Below, one piece after another: positions 1 to 13,837 of a stretch of DNA of 64,000 nt. Position numbers and translations under genes: made by a program. Each line of letters opens with the position of its first letter. Position 1 is the stretch's first letter. The notes under the pieces are model-generated. The model ran no database searches, had not been told where the DNA came from, and worked only from the letters and a program-made list of their open reading frames with translations. The DNA is from Vespa crabro (taxonomy: Eukaryota > Arthropoda > Insecta > Hymenoptera > Vespidae): contig NC_060977.1 in the NCBI RefSeq assembly GCF_910589235.1, forward strand, positions 4,258,278 through 4,322,277, written 5' to 3'.

Positions 1-443
1 GTGACACATTTACAAGCAACCTTGTATATCTCGAATCGAGATGCGAGGAGTACGTCGATTATGCGTCGAAGGTATGTATTCACGTGTTTATTGCGTATCA
101 CATATGTACATAAATGCACGTCTAATTCGCAACGAAGAGGAATTATTTCCGTGCCAAAACTTATTGTTGCTAGAATCGTAAGAACGATAATTAATTTATT
201 TTTCATGTTACGAGAGTGATACGAATTAACCGAATGATTCGTTGATCGGGCATATCAGACGAACCAAAGGAATAATTTAACAAGTGGTAAAATTTATATG
301 ACCTTGGTGGATAACGAGCAATGGCCTCTTGGGGAATCATCGCTACGCTTCCTGTTTATTTTCGTCACTAAAACTCTCGATAAACGCCAGACGCAAGGAC
401 GAACGTTATAGAGGTGGTCTATGTCTCGCGAATTTGAATCGAA

Positions 444-490
444 TTCGTTCGTTCGTTCGTTCGTTCGTTCGTTCGTTCGTTCGTCCGTCC
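444..490. repeat. (TTCG)n microsatellite
   Basis: About eleven tandem TTCG units, decaying to TCCG at the right edge. A simple tetranucleotide repeat with no apparent coding role. Confidence 0.9.
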
Positions 491-2151
491 TTCGTCTGTT
501 TCAGAGTTCTGATTATTCTGGTTATTAAAATTCCGTTTAATGACACCGGCAATTTTACGATCGATCCTGATCAAATTAAATTGTAAACTTTGTATTTATT
601 TTTTCCTTTTCTTTTTTCTTTTATAGTCGCATGTCTGCTCACGGAAATATTTTGATAACATTCTTCGTAATCCCATTACATGATCATGGTTCATTAGAAT
701 GATCAATGTGTTAGAGGAATTCGCGGCAATCACTTTTAGCCGAGTGTATCGCGCGTCTATTCGAGAGATTCCATGTCTAATCTATGTAATTCTTCGTACG
801 AAATAAAACATGGAGATTTCGAAAAGAGCAAAAAAAAAGAAATTATAATAGCGGCTATTATGTATCTTTATCTTTATCTAGATTAAGATAAGAGTTCGCT
901 GAAATAATTACTCGTTAATTGAACGTGAACATTTCGCGAGGATGAAGATAATTCCTCGAAAGAAAATATTCGAGTATTATTTTTTATCGAGGATTTTTTC
1001 TCTCCTTTAAAAATTTTCCAACCGATCTATCTCGTCCTTCGTTCGTCGATCAAATTGAAATCTAATACCCCTTCGTTGCGAAAAGCATCATCGGCATATT
1101 GATATGGGCGTATGCACAAAGAGACGAGACGCAAAGAGGCGTAAAGAGGTCTCCTTCACCTTTCATCGAAGATACGATCATCAAGGCAACAAATTGTAAT
1201 TGATTCCTTTGCTCTAAGCAAGATAATACCAATGCGGGCAACAAGGCCACGAAGCAACAAAACGTTGCATAACTAACGCCGGTCACGCTTCACGGAGTGA
1301 TGCTCAGCGTTTGCCCTTACCAATTCTCTCGGACTTTTTCTGCACTTCCGTGGATCTTCGTTAGATCTTCCAAGATATTCTGAGGTATTTATATTTTTCC
1401 TAACGATTACGTAATTATCCAAACTGAAGCTAAAATCCGGAAGTGATTAAAATATTCAACCTTTTACGATACTCGACTATTCGTATATTCGTTACAGACG
1501 AGTTTTTTCGAAACTTTGTTCTTCGAAATGAGTTGAAGAAAAAACAAAGAAAAATCCACCGAAGGAATATTTGTCTTTGCGATCCATCGAAGTACTATGG
1601 TTAATGCTCGACCATAAAATGGTATGTATGTATGCGGGTCAACGTGCCGCACACATCGATACGTATGACCGAGAAACAGGTGAATATTTCACAAAGCACG
1701 ATACAAGATTTCTTAGGTGCATTAGGTATCTATAATCTCCAATGGAATACTAACAAACGCGATTTATCTTGAGATTTATTAGATCTCATTGGATAAGATT
1801 TTTCTTAACATTCGAAAAGATTTAAACGATTATAAGTGAAGCAACATTTACCGTAAAGGAAACAACTATCGTAGCTCTTGATTTCGCATTTCGTAAATAT
1901 TATTTGTTCTGACAGAGAGATAAAGAAACAAAGCGAACGAAGCGTGACTTCTATTCATTCCCCGTTCGATGTTTTTACGAAATTAACGAGTTTTCCACGA
2001 AATTGGTCGAACATTTAAAACAACAAGTATACTTTTAATGTTTCGAATTCGATAATTTCGATGCATCTCTCTAAAGTTTCTTGTAATAAGGTAACAAAAA
2101 GGAAGGGAAAAGACATAACTGTTGAAAAGCGAGATTGACATCCTTGGGCAA

Positions 2152-2188
<37 letters not shown>

Positions 2189-2235
2189 CAATAATAACAA
2201 CAATAATAACAACAATAATAACAATAATAATAATA
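2152..2235. repeat. (TAA)n / (AAC) compound trinucleotide microsatellite
   Basis: A run of AAT-type triplets interrupted regularly by AAC triplets. It gives rise to spurious poly-leucine and poly-isoleucine open frames on the minus strand. Confidence 0.9.
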
Positions 2236-3900
2236 TAGTAATGATGATTATGATAATGATAGTGATGGTAATGGTACTTGTCTATATGTTGGGAGAGGTG
2301 AAGTGAAACGTTAGATTCATTCACGCGTTTGCTCCATTTACTATACAGCATGAATTATAGCAAAACCGTGCAATCATTTAAAATATACATACATTTAAAA
2401 TGAAATATACGATAAATTGGAATATCGAAAATGTAGGCCAGTCGACCAAAAACATTTATTTTAGTTGTTCGAAATAATTCGACACGCCTAAATTTTAGAT
2501 ACTTTTGTTTCTCTCTAAACGCATCCTTGTTTCTTCTTCGAAATTATGTAAAAGTCAATAAAGTCAACTAATTAAAAAGATATTGAATTTATTTTTTCCA
2601 AACCATTACCATGTACCAAATATGCCGATCCATTTAAAAATATAGCTTTGAAAGGATGACTTAAAAAAAGAAAAATGATTAACGATCATTGACTTCGAAG
2701 AAACGATCGAAAAAAAAGAATGCCACCGATGAAAATATTTCCCCACTTTGTATCAAAGTACTTCCTTCCTTAAGATTTGTTTCGTATCGTCGGAAACAAC
2801 GAAAATAATTCAAGTGCTCAAGTCAAATGAAACACCCTGTATATCGAAACAAGAAAAAAAGTCGTATGGAAACGTACGTAGAGTATCCAATGATACCGAC
2901 GATCTCCTTAAACAAGTTTTACTTGGAATTAAGATCGCTCAAAAACCTAGATCGTTTTTCGTCTCGGATTAAGAACGGAGAGGAAACGTAGATCGGCATA
3001 GGAGGCGAAGGAAAAAAAAAAAAAAAAGCGTTCTCGGCTTCGCAGATTACGAAGACGGATGCTAAGATTTTCTCAATGTCGAAAGGCAAAAAGGTGTGCA
3101 CGATCGATTTCACATTTTACTCGGCGAATTATTGGAACTCGAATGTCCGTCACACATCACGCGATCATTTAATAAAACTTTGCCGTCTTTTCAGAATATA
3201 TAGTCGTACTTCCATGAGAATTCACGACCCTGCGATTATGTCCTCTTATCCGGCTACGTGATATTTTTTCAATTTCGATCAAGGATCAAAGGAAAGTTCT
3301 GAATCCATATCACGAAGGTAAAACGATCGCGCATTTTTTCTCCCTCTTGATCACTTCGATATTTGTGAAATTTTTGAATGAAGGACGAATTATAAAAACG
3401 CATTCATATTATTGACGTTTTTAGAAAGCAAACTCATTTTCAGGCTAATAAATTTCTAGGACTTTGCATATTCACCAGATTTCTATTTAATATAAAAATG
3501 ATATCTTTTATACCAAATAGATATACAAAATGAACCATGTAAAAAAGAGATCTCGAGTTATTTCATTATTGTACAAATTCATAATTACATTAAACATGCG
3601 TTTTGAAAAAGAAAAAGGAAAAAACATCTAAAATCCATCAGCAGAGATAAATTTCAGAGCGACGTATCTACGTTTGAGTGTTACACGGTTAATTATGTTA
3701 TATTTAAATTTAACTATTCAATATAATACGTAGAAAAAGATGGTCGTATCTTGGAAACTTCCGATCTAAAGTCTATTTAGCAGCGTCTGATATCTAAGAG
3801 CCTATATGCAAATGGAAACTCGATCCTAAGCTCAATGTCTGAACTATGATCAATATGGACTATGATTCAATATGAAATAAAAAGTAAATATATGAAAGAA

Positions 3901-3926
3901 GAGAGAGAGAGAGAGAGAGAGAGAGA
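3901..3926. repeat. (GA)n microsatellite
   Basis: Thirteen uninterrupted GA dinucleotides just upstream of a CpG-containing stretch that leads into the candidate promoter near 4,250. Confidence 0.9.
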
Positions 3927-4246
3927 CGAACAGATGGACAGACAGACAGGCAGAGCATGCGAATTAACAAGAGTCACGAGAGCCACTGAGATCGCACAAA
4001 GGCACAGGCTGGGTCAGTTGCGAGTTTCTAGGCGATTCGATAGGAACGTAGCGGCACTCGTGTTAAAAAAATGCATTCACACGCACGCACACGCTCTCAA
4101 AAGACGAGCGCGAGCTAAACGACGAAATGTATGCCACGCTATCGAAGCGCATCGCGGTGCAACCAGTATCCATTGGGTCTCATTGTAATTCGTAGTGCCG
4201 CAAAAACGACACTGGCCGGCTACGTTTCGTGGACAAGAGTGGAGCT

Positions 4247-4323
4247 CATAAAAGAGGCGAGGCTACTGGCAAACTAAATTCGCTATACCGATTGTTTCTT
4301 CGTTTTTTCGTGGTAGAAAAGGT
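4247..4323 (+). promoter_or_regulatory. Candidate TATA promoter followed by a 5' splice site
   Basis: CATAAAAG at 4,247-4,254 lies at the end of a locally GC-richer block. About 65 bp downstream is AAAAG followed by GTAATG (GT at 4,322-4,323), a plausible splice donor. This spacing would suit a short non-coding first exon of a plus-strand gene. I found no matching coding exons downstream and no clear initiator at +30, so this is only a candidate. Confidence 0.2.
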
Positions 4324-7300
4324 AATGAGATCGAATTCCTCGTGATCGATCGATCTCATGTGACCCTCTTCGAATAATTTAAATAACGATAAGATATCAT
4401 GTGTACGTGCACTCTAAATAAACTTCACGATAATGTTACTTACCACTGAACCTCCCCACCCGCACATCCACACATACGCGCTATTATCGCTAAAATATAA
4501 TTATTATTTTTATCACCATGTTGGTACTATTACTTTTATTTTTATTATTGTTGTTATTATTATTTTTATCTCTCTTTTCTCAATATTTACCTAATTTTTT
4601 CACATATCCACCAGTTATACAATCTGGGACAAAAATATGAATTATTTTTATTCAATTCTACATGTATGTACAAGGAAATTAACTTATATTTTGTAAATCG
4701 ATCATATATTGCATATTTTATTGTACGTAAACGCATGAAGAATCACTTTGAAGGAATTTGATTTATAAATATTATTTATACCTAATTTAAATTTCATGTT
4801 CAAATGCAATTTTTCCCATTGATCTTAAATTATTTTCTCCGAGGATTTTTTAAATATTATGTCTTGTACCCTTAGGCATTAAGGCAATTGCCACAATTAT
4901 CTTATTATTATCGTTATTATTATTATTTTATTATTATTATTGTTATTAACGCGTTGTGAATGCCGTACCAATTTAACATAAATGCTTTACGGTAATGCCG
5001 AAATCAATTATTTCGTTATAGGATGCATATTATGATAAAATATTATATAAAACGATTAAGTTAAACTGTATCGTAATACTTTATGCATTTATCTTAATAT
5101 CGGCAATCATCCCTATAGCATTCGACGTGTTAAATATGGTTGTAACTCGAATAGGCCCATGGGCCCTACTCGCACTTTTCAATGGCCACGCCCTTTATCT
5201 CTTCAAATCTCCTCTTTTTCCTATATTCCTTCAAAACCTTGACAGACATTAATCTTTGGACGTTACGACATCAAAATCATATGCACCAGGTATATATAAT
5301 ATATATTTATAATTATTAATTTATTTAATATAATATATATATATATATATGTGCGTGTGTGTGTGTGTAAAATAAATTGTATATTGTTATAAGTTAATAG
5401 AAATTAAAAAGAGAAGAAAAAAAGAAATTCATCCAAAAGGAAAATAAATACAAACGAGAGGAAAACAATATGTTCGATCAATTACAAATTTTCAACTGGA
5501 TAGTTTATAATTTTCCATTGGTACAACTTGAAATCATATTAGCTTTCACGCATGCTTTTCCGCCTATATCTACCCCGACTCTTCCGTACACGTGCCGAGA
5601 GTACTTTGCGCACGTGATCGCGCCAACTTTTACACAACTAGACTTCGTATTGTTATAATGATCGCTCTAAAGTATTGAAATAAACGCAAATCCGATGATC
5701 TCTACCTTATAGATCATGTGAAAGCAATGTTGGATCGAAAGTAAAAAAATAATAATTCCATCGACGATTGAAAAATACATTCTAAAAACCGACGAACATA
5801 AGTAACAGTAATATTATAAAGCGCAGAGGTAACCGGACGACTTCTAGTTCTTACATAAAATCATCGACGTTAAAGTTGCTTCCTTACCAAGAAAATTACG
5901 AATCGTTTTCTCTCATTAAATCATAACAGTGCGTTATAAAGATCCCGGTTAATCCCTATTTCTCACGCATTATTAAAAATCATACGAATCGATCCGATTT
6001 AAATATCGAGTGAATAGACAAAAATGAAGTAAATAATTGAAATTCTTTTTATTTCTTATCGTAAATATTCCGCGCGTCTAATTTTCTTGCAATTTATTTA
6101 CGATAAATTAATACGATAAATAAATAAATGAATTATTTAAATCGTATTGACAAATCTGAAAATTATCTCAATAGAGATAGATTAGAGCCATAATGAATCC
6201 AGCAGTCGATGTGCCGCTAGAGAATCTCCTTTCCTCCATTACCGTGACACAGCGTGAAACTTAACAAGAATATTTTCTATTTCTGGATGGACGTATCGTA
6301 TTTATAGATCGTTCTGGATTCTCCCTATGTATTTATAGAAGCGTTTATCGTAATCCTTCCTTTTTCTAAGCGGTCTCTCCCGACTGGAAGCGGATAGGAA
6401 AGCTGTTCGTTCCAGCTGGTATGCTTCGATACTACCGAAGAACTACAAAAGAAGAAAATGAATAAGCGTGCGTGCCGACTTCATCTTATGTGTCGTTAAA
6501 AAAGAGCAAAAAGATTTTCCTCTGGCATTAATGAGAACTATCGGAGGCAAACATGTACATCCTACACTTTTCGATATTACCGATAACGTCTATGTATTAT
6601 CTTCGTTTTCTTTCCTTCGATCTTAATAATGCGATGCGACGAGCACGAACATAGATACAGTATAAAGTAATCGCTAATAGGAGGCAAGATACGATAAAGG
6701 AACACGTCAAAGTTTCTTTTCGATAATACTTGGATATTTCATCGGCGCTCCCGACTAAACAAGGACGAATAAACAAGGATCGTAGAACGCATATTTTCAA
6801 CGTTTCCGTATTCAAACAACCATATAGATTTTGCATTTCGTGTCGTGCGTAGGTCGAAATATGCCGTTAAGCAATTGAGGAAAATCCAGCCACGGAAAAT
6901 CCTAGATATGTCACCGTGTTAAAAAAAAAGATAAAAAGAAAAAATAAAGAAGAAAAAAAATCTTTCTTTAAAATCTTCAATATGACGTTCGAATAGCGGT
7001 ACCAATTTTTATCGCTATGATCCTTCATGAAAATTGAAACAATGTTTTTCTTTTTTCGTAAATCGATGTGAATAGATAAAATGTGATCATACTACCTACC
7101 CACTTCTCGATTTAAACTAAATATTACAAGTCATCAAGATCCTCATCTTGTAGGAATTTCTGGTTCGATACAAGAGATATCTTTCTATTTCTGGACATTC
7201 TGTGGTATATTTATAGAGCAAGTCAATAGTGGTCGCAGGCTCTCGTTTTACCAGCGTACGTTGCCTGTGGTATAACGCACATAGGAAAGCGAGATCTTAC

Positions 7301-9227
7301 GTGAAAGCCGTTAAGGCCGTTCCGAAGGAGCAGTTTCTAGACTTGCCAGAGAGAAACCAAGAATCGGAGAGGATCTCGGCGCTGCCACTACCGCGACAAC
7401 CGTCGACGCCGCTTAAAGGTCGTGGAAATGTCAACAAACGAGCTCCGACAAGGACGTTTGAATTGGTTGCAATCGTTCGTGCAAGAGCAATATGCGTTTT
7501 TCACGCTTTTCTCGGCATATTCATGAAGAAACAAATATTAAATGCTGATTTTAATAAGCTCTCTTCTCTCTCAGATATCTTTATGGATTCCCTTTATGTT
7601 ATGTTTATTAATCAGATTAACGAAGCCATCATATATGTTCAATATTAATATCTATTGATAGATATTGAAAAAAGTCTTTGAAGTAACTTAACACTTAAGA
7701 AAAATGCTTTTTAAATGACGTCATAAATATCAGAAAATAAATCTTTTTCTTAGCATTCAGTATCAACAAGTGTTATATGGTAAGTCTTATATTTATTTTA
7801 ATTTTATATTTATATTTCATATCGATATTTGTTCGACGTTTCCAATTTCACGTGGAATAAGATTCGACGGACTGATTTGAAATTATTTATCTACGTTAAC
7901 GACTAATATTTTAATGAGCGGCATAAATACATTTTTCGAAAGGAAGAAACGAACAAATATTATGGTGTAATTTGATTCTTTCTTCGAATAATATTACACT
8001 ATATAGGTAGTCTTATATAGTCTTTTTTTCCTTCTATACAAAGAGATCTTGTTCAGACCAGTATTCAGATCAGTGTTGTCCGATGACGTTCGACGACGAT
8101 ATCAGCCAAAATCGATAATGTTAAAGAAGAGTTGTCATCGTTCCTCTCTCTCTCTCTCTCTCTCTCTTTCCCCCTCTTCATTTCCTCATAATTTGCGCAA
8201 TATTTTCAAGAGAAATGAGTGTAACGTAATCCCCGTAAAATTATTTATCCATATTTGAATTCTTCTTAATCAAATACTTTCGTATAGAAGATCGTCGTTG
8301 TTTCTCAGAATATCTGAATGCAGAACGAATCGATCTTTATATCGTAATCATAGTACATATTATGTATTTCTTTCGACGTTACAAACTTTATCTCGACGTC
8401 ATTATACCGATGCGAAACATTTTCCCAGAAGCTATTGTATAATATTTTATTTTTCACATAATTTCAAAAGTCGTGTTCGGTGGATCTTCTCGAGACGAGC
8501 ATCGATGTCTCCGATTCTTGAAAACGATTATGTAATAAGAGGACAATACCTTTTTACAGTAGTAGAACGTTATTGAATATTCGAAGAACGTTTAAAAAAT
8601 ATGTGTATGTATATATATATATATATACATATTCGACTCGCTGACGTACATTATGGGTTTGCTTTTGTAAATTTCTCGTCATTGACAAAATCTTATAAGA
8701 TGTAATAAATAATTATATTCTAAGATAAAATTTTCCTTTTTATATTCGTCCTTACGACAATATATTTCCCAAAAGAAAAATTTGTCAAATTTATCTACGC
8801 ATATGTATTATATATTGTAATATCATCATTTAACTAACGTTAATGTTATTGTCGAAACATTTTCGGTAAAGGCTAGACGCATAAACTACAGTTGGGAAAT
8901 ACTCGAGACGTACGTAATTTTGCGGAACGGCAATACGACGAACGAAGCGTGTGTGCTCGGTTACAGTTAAAATCGATTTATCCACGACCTTATTTCCTCA
9001 AAAACGTTGCTCTGTACGACAAACATGCGTTGGCCAAGCACCATTTTTGTACTGACGGATTTTACATGTCCCTCATTTGTTGTAGCCTACGCACAACTTT
9101 ACATTCGAATAGGTAGACGAAATTGAAATTCGTAAAAGTCTTCAATTTTTTCATGAAATCAAATGATTCGAATAATCCATTCGCTGTGTAATGCAATTCG
9201 TTCCCAATGGTCTTTTTCTTTTCTTTT

Positions 9228-9343
9228 TATTATTAGTACTTTTTCTTCTTTTCTCTTTTTTTTTCTTTTTTCTCTTTCTTTTTCTTTTTTCTCTTTCTTT
9301 TTCCTTTTTTTGTTTTTTTTTTTTCTTTTTCTTTTTTTTGTAT
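9228..9343. repeat. Polypyrimidine tract (T-rich with scattered C)
   Basis: More than 100 nt of almost pure T/C on the plus strand. It yields phenylalanine-rich (plus) and lysine-rich (minus) spurious frames. Low-complexity sequence. Confidence 0.9.
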
Positions 9344-10221
9344 AGGAACAAACTCTTAAACGATTCTACAAAATTGTAAATCGAGTCGAAAGTCAAATGT
9401 TGCACAATGATCCACAGGTCGGAATCTCGCAATGTCTTCGTCTTATATAGCACGTCGACTATGCCGTCTGTTGGGAGTTGGTGCTCCAATTTCCTGGACC
9501 AAGTCCGTACCAAACTTCTCGATAATCCGGTTACGTAGCTCGCTTTTCTAGTATCACATAGATAGATAGAGATAAAGGAGCATGTGGTAACGATTCAAAG
9601 CGTACTCATTCCATTGAAATGCACGTATCGTTCGATTTTTATTATCACAGTTTCAATCGTTCGACCATATGAGAAGATAATTTAACAGAATCGTACGAAC
9701 TTGCATATGACCTTGTTCGATTGTATTTCAATTAATTTTAATAAGAAATACTTTGGACATCGTGAACGAAAGATCCTCAAGGGAGTTAACGACGCTTTCT
9801 TTCTGTCACGTGTTCGTGTTCTATCTCTTTTTCTTTTACCAAGTCATAAAAGACATATATAAACTCGATTAAATATATTCCACGAAGGGAGGCTCGTCAT
9901 TTTTTTCATTCCAATGATTTACATACAATATTATGCAAATAAAATTTTCGACTTTGATCTGATTAACAAGAATAACACCATACTTTGACAAAGGGAATTC
10001 GACGAACGACCATCTCTTCAGATATGTAAGTAGTCTCAGCATTTTCTATACTGGCGGTGTCGACGTTCGTCGGAAACTAACATTACATTTCTAGATCAAG
10101 GACTACGATTGCTGCGCCTCGCCGATATGGAAGAATCGCGAAACTCACTAATAAAAAAAAATATAACTTGGAAGGTGACTTAGGCTTATCATTGTTGGTT
10201 TCTCTTCTTTTTTCTTCTTTA

Positions 10222-10252
10222 TATGTATACATACATACATATATACATATAT

Positions 10253-10296
<44 letters not shown>

Positions 10297-10298
10297 GT
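10222..10298. repeat. TA/CA compound microsatellite
   Basis: TACA, CA and TA units in succession. The frames through it on both strands are tyrosine/isoleucine-rich artefacts. Confidence 0.9.
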
Positions 10299-10660
10299 AA
10301 GAAATGAAAATAGAGTTGACGAAGTGAGGAAAGAAGGAATGGAAAAAAGAAAAAAGAAAAGAAGAAGGAAGGAAGAAAGGAAAGAAGGAAAAATCAAAGG
10401 TGCGCTCAGCTCGTCCAACTGTTGCTAAGGCACCGAACTTAAGTTATTCCTTCTGCATATAGCAGAAATCGACGAGAGGAAATAACAAGACGAAGAAATA
10501 TTGTAGAAAGCTTAAGGAGGGCAAAAAAAATTATCGAAGAAAATAAATGAAAGTGACTCACTTGACCAGGATCCTCCAGAAACAGCCAAAGCTGGAGCCG
10601 TTTGGCACTTCGCTCGCGTACGATATAGTCATTTCCTGCCTGACCGGTCGAACTCTTCTC

Positions 10661-10800
10661 TTCCTTCCTTCCTTCCTTCCTTTCTTCCTTCTTTCTTTCT
10701 TTCCTTTCTTCCTTCCTTCCTTTCTTCCTTCCTTCCTTCCTTCCTTCCTTCCTTCCTTCCTTCCTTCCTACCTTCCTTCCTACCTTCCTTCCTTCCTTTC
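10661..10800. repeat. (TTCC)n tetranucleotide microsatellite
   Basis: About 140 bp of TTCC with TTTC and TACC variants. It produces a repetitive Leu-Pro-Ser-Phe frame that should not be read as protein. Confidence 0.92.
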
Positions 10801-10859
10801 GCTTCTCTTATTTTATTTTTTATTTCTATTTAAGAAAGCGCGACTCCTTTTCTTTTTCG

Positions 10860-11290
10860 TTCACTTCCTTCTCCTCCTTCTCCTCCTTCTTCTGCCTCTC
10901 CTTCGTTTTCGTTTTCCTCGCGTACACCGATCCCTCGCACCGTGTCGTTGGTGTTTCCGGTGGAGAAGCTGCACACTCGCGCACATGCGGCGCGCGGGCC
11001 GCTTTACTAACTTTGCCCTTTCTCTTTTTTTATACCTACTCGATCCCTTATAAACTACGATCGAGGGCTCTCCGATTGACCGACTGTTTATATTGTCTAC
11101 CGCGCTCGGTTTACCATCCGGCAGCTACGTTAACGCGCGATTGGACGAGACCAGCTGACAGGGCGGACCGACTGTCTACTAACTGAGCTCCACTGACGGA
11201 CGACAGGAGTCATCGGGAGAACGGGGCCCGATTCTGCCACCTCTACCTGGCCCGAACAGTAACGGCTCTTTTTAACCGCGGGACCCCTAC
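10860..11290. promoter_or_regulatory. GC-rich, CpG-containing island; candidate promoter of unknown strand
   Basis: This is the most GC-rich unique stretch of the left half, dense in CG dinucleotides (CGCGCGGGCCGC near 10,990; CCGCGGGACCCC near 11,276) in otherwise AT-rich DNA. TATA-like sequences occur on both strands: TTATAAAC near 11,048 on plus, and TATAAAAAAAG on minus near 11,030. Insect promoters and first exons often look like this, but I cannot place a transcription start or link it to an exon. Confidence 0.35.
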
Positions 11291-11327
11291 CTTTTATTAC
11301 TTTTTATCCATCACACACGCACCCACG

Positions 11328-11334
<7 letters not shown>

Positions 11335-11382
<48 letters not shown>

Positions 11383-11402
11383 GTATATATATATATATAT
11401 GT
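11335..11402. repeat. (TA)n microsatellite
   Basis: A nearly pure TA run with one CG interruption, just to the right of the GC-rich island. Confidence 0.92.
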
Positions 11403-13837
11403 ATTTTTTTCTTCTTTATATAATCAAATTAAACTCTTCATGTTCTAATCCTTTTACCATTTTCTTTTCTTCTTTCTCTCATCTTTTTTCCTACTTTTTT
11501 CTTTTCATCAAACGAAAGCTCCAACTTCTGCTCGAAGAAATCTCTATTTCGATTAATCGAAGTCGGGTGAAAATCATCGATGGGTCAGTTTTTAAAAATC
11601 GAACCAAGATATAGAGAGAAACGAAGATATTTTATTAAAAATCTGCGATAATTGTTTATTCGAAACGATGACCATGCATTTTCCATCGTCGAGAGAGAAA
11701 GCCAGAGTCGTTGCCCGCCGAGAGAGATTCCTCCGATTGAAGAAAGATACGATGGAAAAGTATCTCGTAGACTCGCTTGTCCTTTCGTATAGTCTCGTAG
11801 CAAAAAAAGTGTTTTGCGTTACGTCATGCTTACCGTGCGTAAATAAATACAAACATACGTATGTACATACATACATGTTCGTTTGGAAAAATGTATAAAC
11901 TTTCAGCGTAGCACGTTTAATCGTTACAAATCTAATGAATGATCGGAAATTCTTTTTCGGATCGTTTCTCTATATTATCGTTATGGATTAAACGAAGATT
12001 TTCGATAATTTCGCGACGATTACTTGAATTATTATTCATGGGAAAATAAAAAGAGTTTAGAAAACAATCGATCGAGTCGCGTGAATTATTTGTCGCGATC
12101 GAATGGGCTTATCTTTCGCTAAAAAAAATATATTATCCAGGAGAATCTTGGTTTGCGAAGGTATTAACAATAAAACATATGTGTGTACGTGCAATATATA
12201 TATATATATATAAATCTTATTTAACACGCATACGAAACACTTATTTAAATGCATGTACACAATCTACATACATGTATATATATATATATATACACAATGC
12301 AATATGTATAGGATATAAGCGCCATTGAAGCAGATGTGAATTGATGTGCTCCAACGCGAAAGTGCTTTTGACGTATGATTTACGAGCTTTTCGGATCGCT
12401 AACGCACGTCTGGCGTTCCAAGTGGACCTTCTTTGGGTAAAAGTAGAACAAACTCGAACAACTCTGCATCATACGCAAGAAAAAAATATATCGCACGTTT
12501 ATATAAAGTATTGTTATTGTTGATAAGCACGTTCAACATCGTCGAAGTCATGATAAAAGAATAACATTTGTAAAATGAATCTATATGAGAAAAGTAAAAC
12601 GAAAAGGTTCGAAATTCTGATAGAATCGGTATTTTAATTTTATGTCATATACATATTGACCGACTGTCGACTACGGCCCTGTTTTTCGCCTTCGAGCAAC
12701 TTACGTACATATATACGCGACGTTGCTTGCTACCGCGGTGGTAAAGTTTTCGAAACGACATCTGACGACCAATATCCGTAGCTTCCTCTCACCTTGCAGT
12801 GGCCTAGCCTGCGGCATACGGTCCTTAGTGTCGCGGTACGACCTTCCAATACCATCCAACGGTCACCTTTCACCTTCCCCTATTTATTCTCTTCTTTAAT
12901 TTAATGGAATTTAAGGGAGAAGCTTACACTTGCTTCTTTCTTGGCGTAAGCATAATTTTCATTCAATGAGAAAAAAAAAAAAGAACTATCATCGATCTTA
13001 TCATCGATTTAACACTTTGAACACAATAACATTGTTTTCAGAATAGATTAGTTAGAAATATATAAATATAAAAATTAAAGGGACGTACCAATGACGTCAG
13101 CTAATTCATTAATAATTAAGATAAGTTTCTGATAATACAAGAACTTCTATCATGTTGTTTTCGGTCATATAGAACCATTCGGTTCTATAGAACCTTTGAC
13201 AAAAATTAAGATATAATTTCAAAAATAATTTTTTCTTTAAATTCATTTCATGGAAAAATAAGTATCTTGTACGTATCTTTGTACATAAGTATATATTCAT
13301 TTTAAACAGTCATAGACAGACTAATTTGCTGTCCTTTTTCATCTCTTTCTCTTTACTAATTGAGAATATAAAGACGTTGCAGCACGATATAGTATAATCA
13401 TGCCCGTAGATAAGCCTAATCCAAGCTTAAGCGACATACAACTCATCATATCAAAGTAAAAATGTTAGAAACATTTTCATGAATATGGAAACTAATATGT
13501 TATATCTGTAGGAATAAATTATTTAAAATGTTGATTTTTACAACGTATTTAAAAAAAAAAATCATCGAAATCCGTGAAATGAATCGTAATTCTATAATAA
13601 TTACCTAGAATGCTAAAAGTGAATATTATATGGGACGAAAACTGAACGTTTCTCGAAAATATATCTGAAAGAATAAAATGTTTTGAGTTTCATTTTATTA
13701 TGGAGATAAGTCACGCGCTAAAAAGATCAAAAGACGACACATGATTTATTGAAAGCGATAGTAATACTTTTTACACGTCAAGTTAAACATGGCACAAAAA
13801 ACGGAATGTAGTTCTTATACGACCAATATGGAATCAA
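11403..13837. other. Non-coding DNA downstream of the LDH pair
   Basis: No coding exon recognised. It contains short TA tracts near 12,192-12,211 and 12,275-12,292 and a moderately GC-rich unique patch at about 12,660-12,880 of unknown role. Being 3' of the minus-strand LDH gene that ends at 13,838, its right edge should hold that gene's 3' UTR, but I cannot fix a polyadenylation site. Confidence 0.55.

Larger units (their letters stand above)
1..4180. other. Intergenic or intronic AT-rich DNA, no supported gene
   Basis: I see no coding exon here. Open frames are short (up to about 120 codons) and are either composition-driven, such as the isoleucine/leucine runs over the trinucleotide repeat near 2,150-2,235, or lack any recognisable domain or flanking splice sites. 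The stretch could be intergenic or lie within a large intron of a gene whose exons are outside the window. Only simple repeats, listed separately, stand out. Confidence 0.6.
4324..10659. other. AT-rich non-coding DNA with microsatellites
   Basis: No coding exon supported. The longest open frame with ordinary composition is 7,229-7,648 (plus, 139 codons). It has no recognised domain, and its first 70 codons are GC-richer than the rest, so a short unrecognised exon there cannot be excluded. Simple repeats inside include TA/TG at about 5,333-5,368, (TC)n at 8,143-8,168 and TA tracts near 8,610. A 12-bp perfect palindrome, GGCCCATGGGCC, sits at 5,154-5,165. Confidence 0.55.

Noticed and set aside
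1062..1286. 74-codon minus-strand frame with hydrophobic N-terminus
   Set aside because: No domain, no promoter or splice context; probably chance.
2015..2224. Poly-leucine frame resembling a membrane segment
   Set aside because: Simple translation of a trinucleotide microsatellite.
9151..9513. Lysine-rich minus-strand frame of about 120 codons
   Set aside because: Translation of a polypyrimidine tract.
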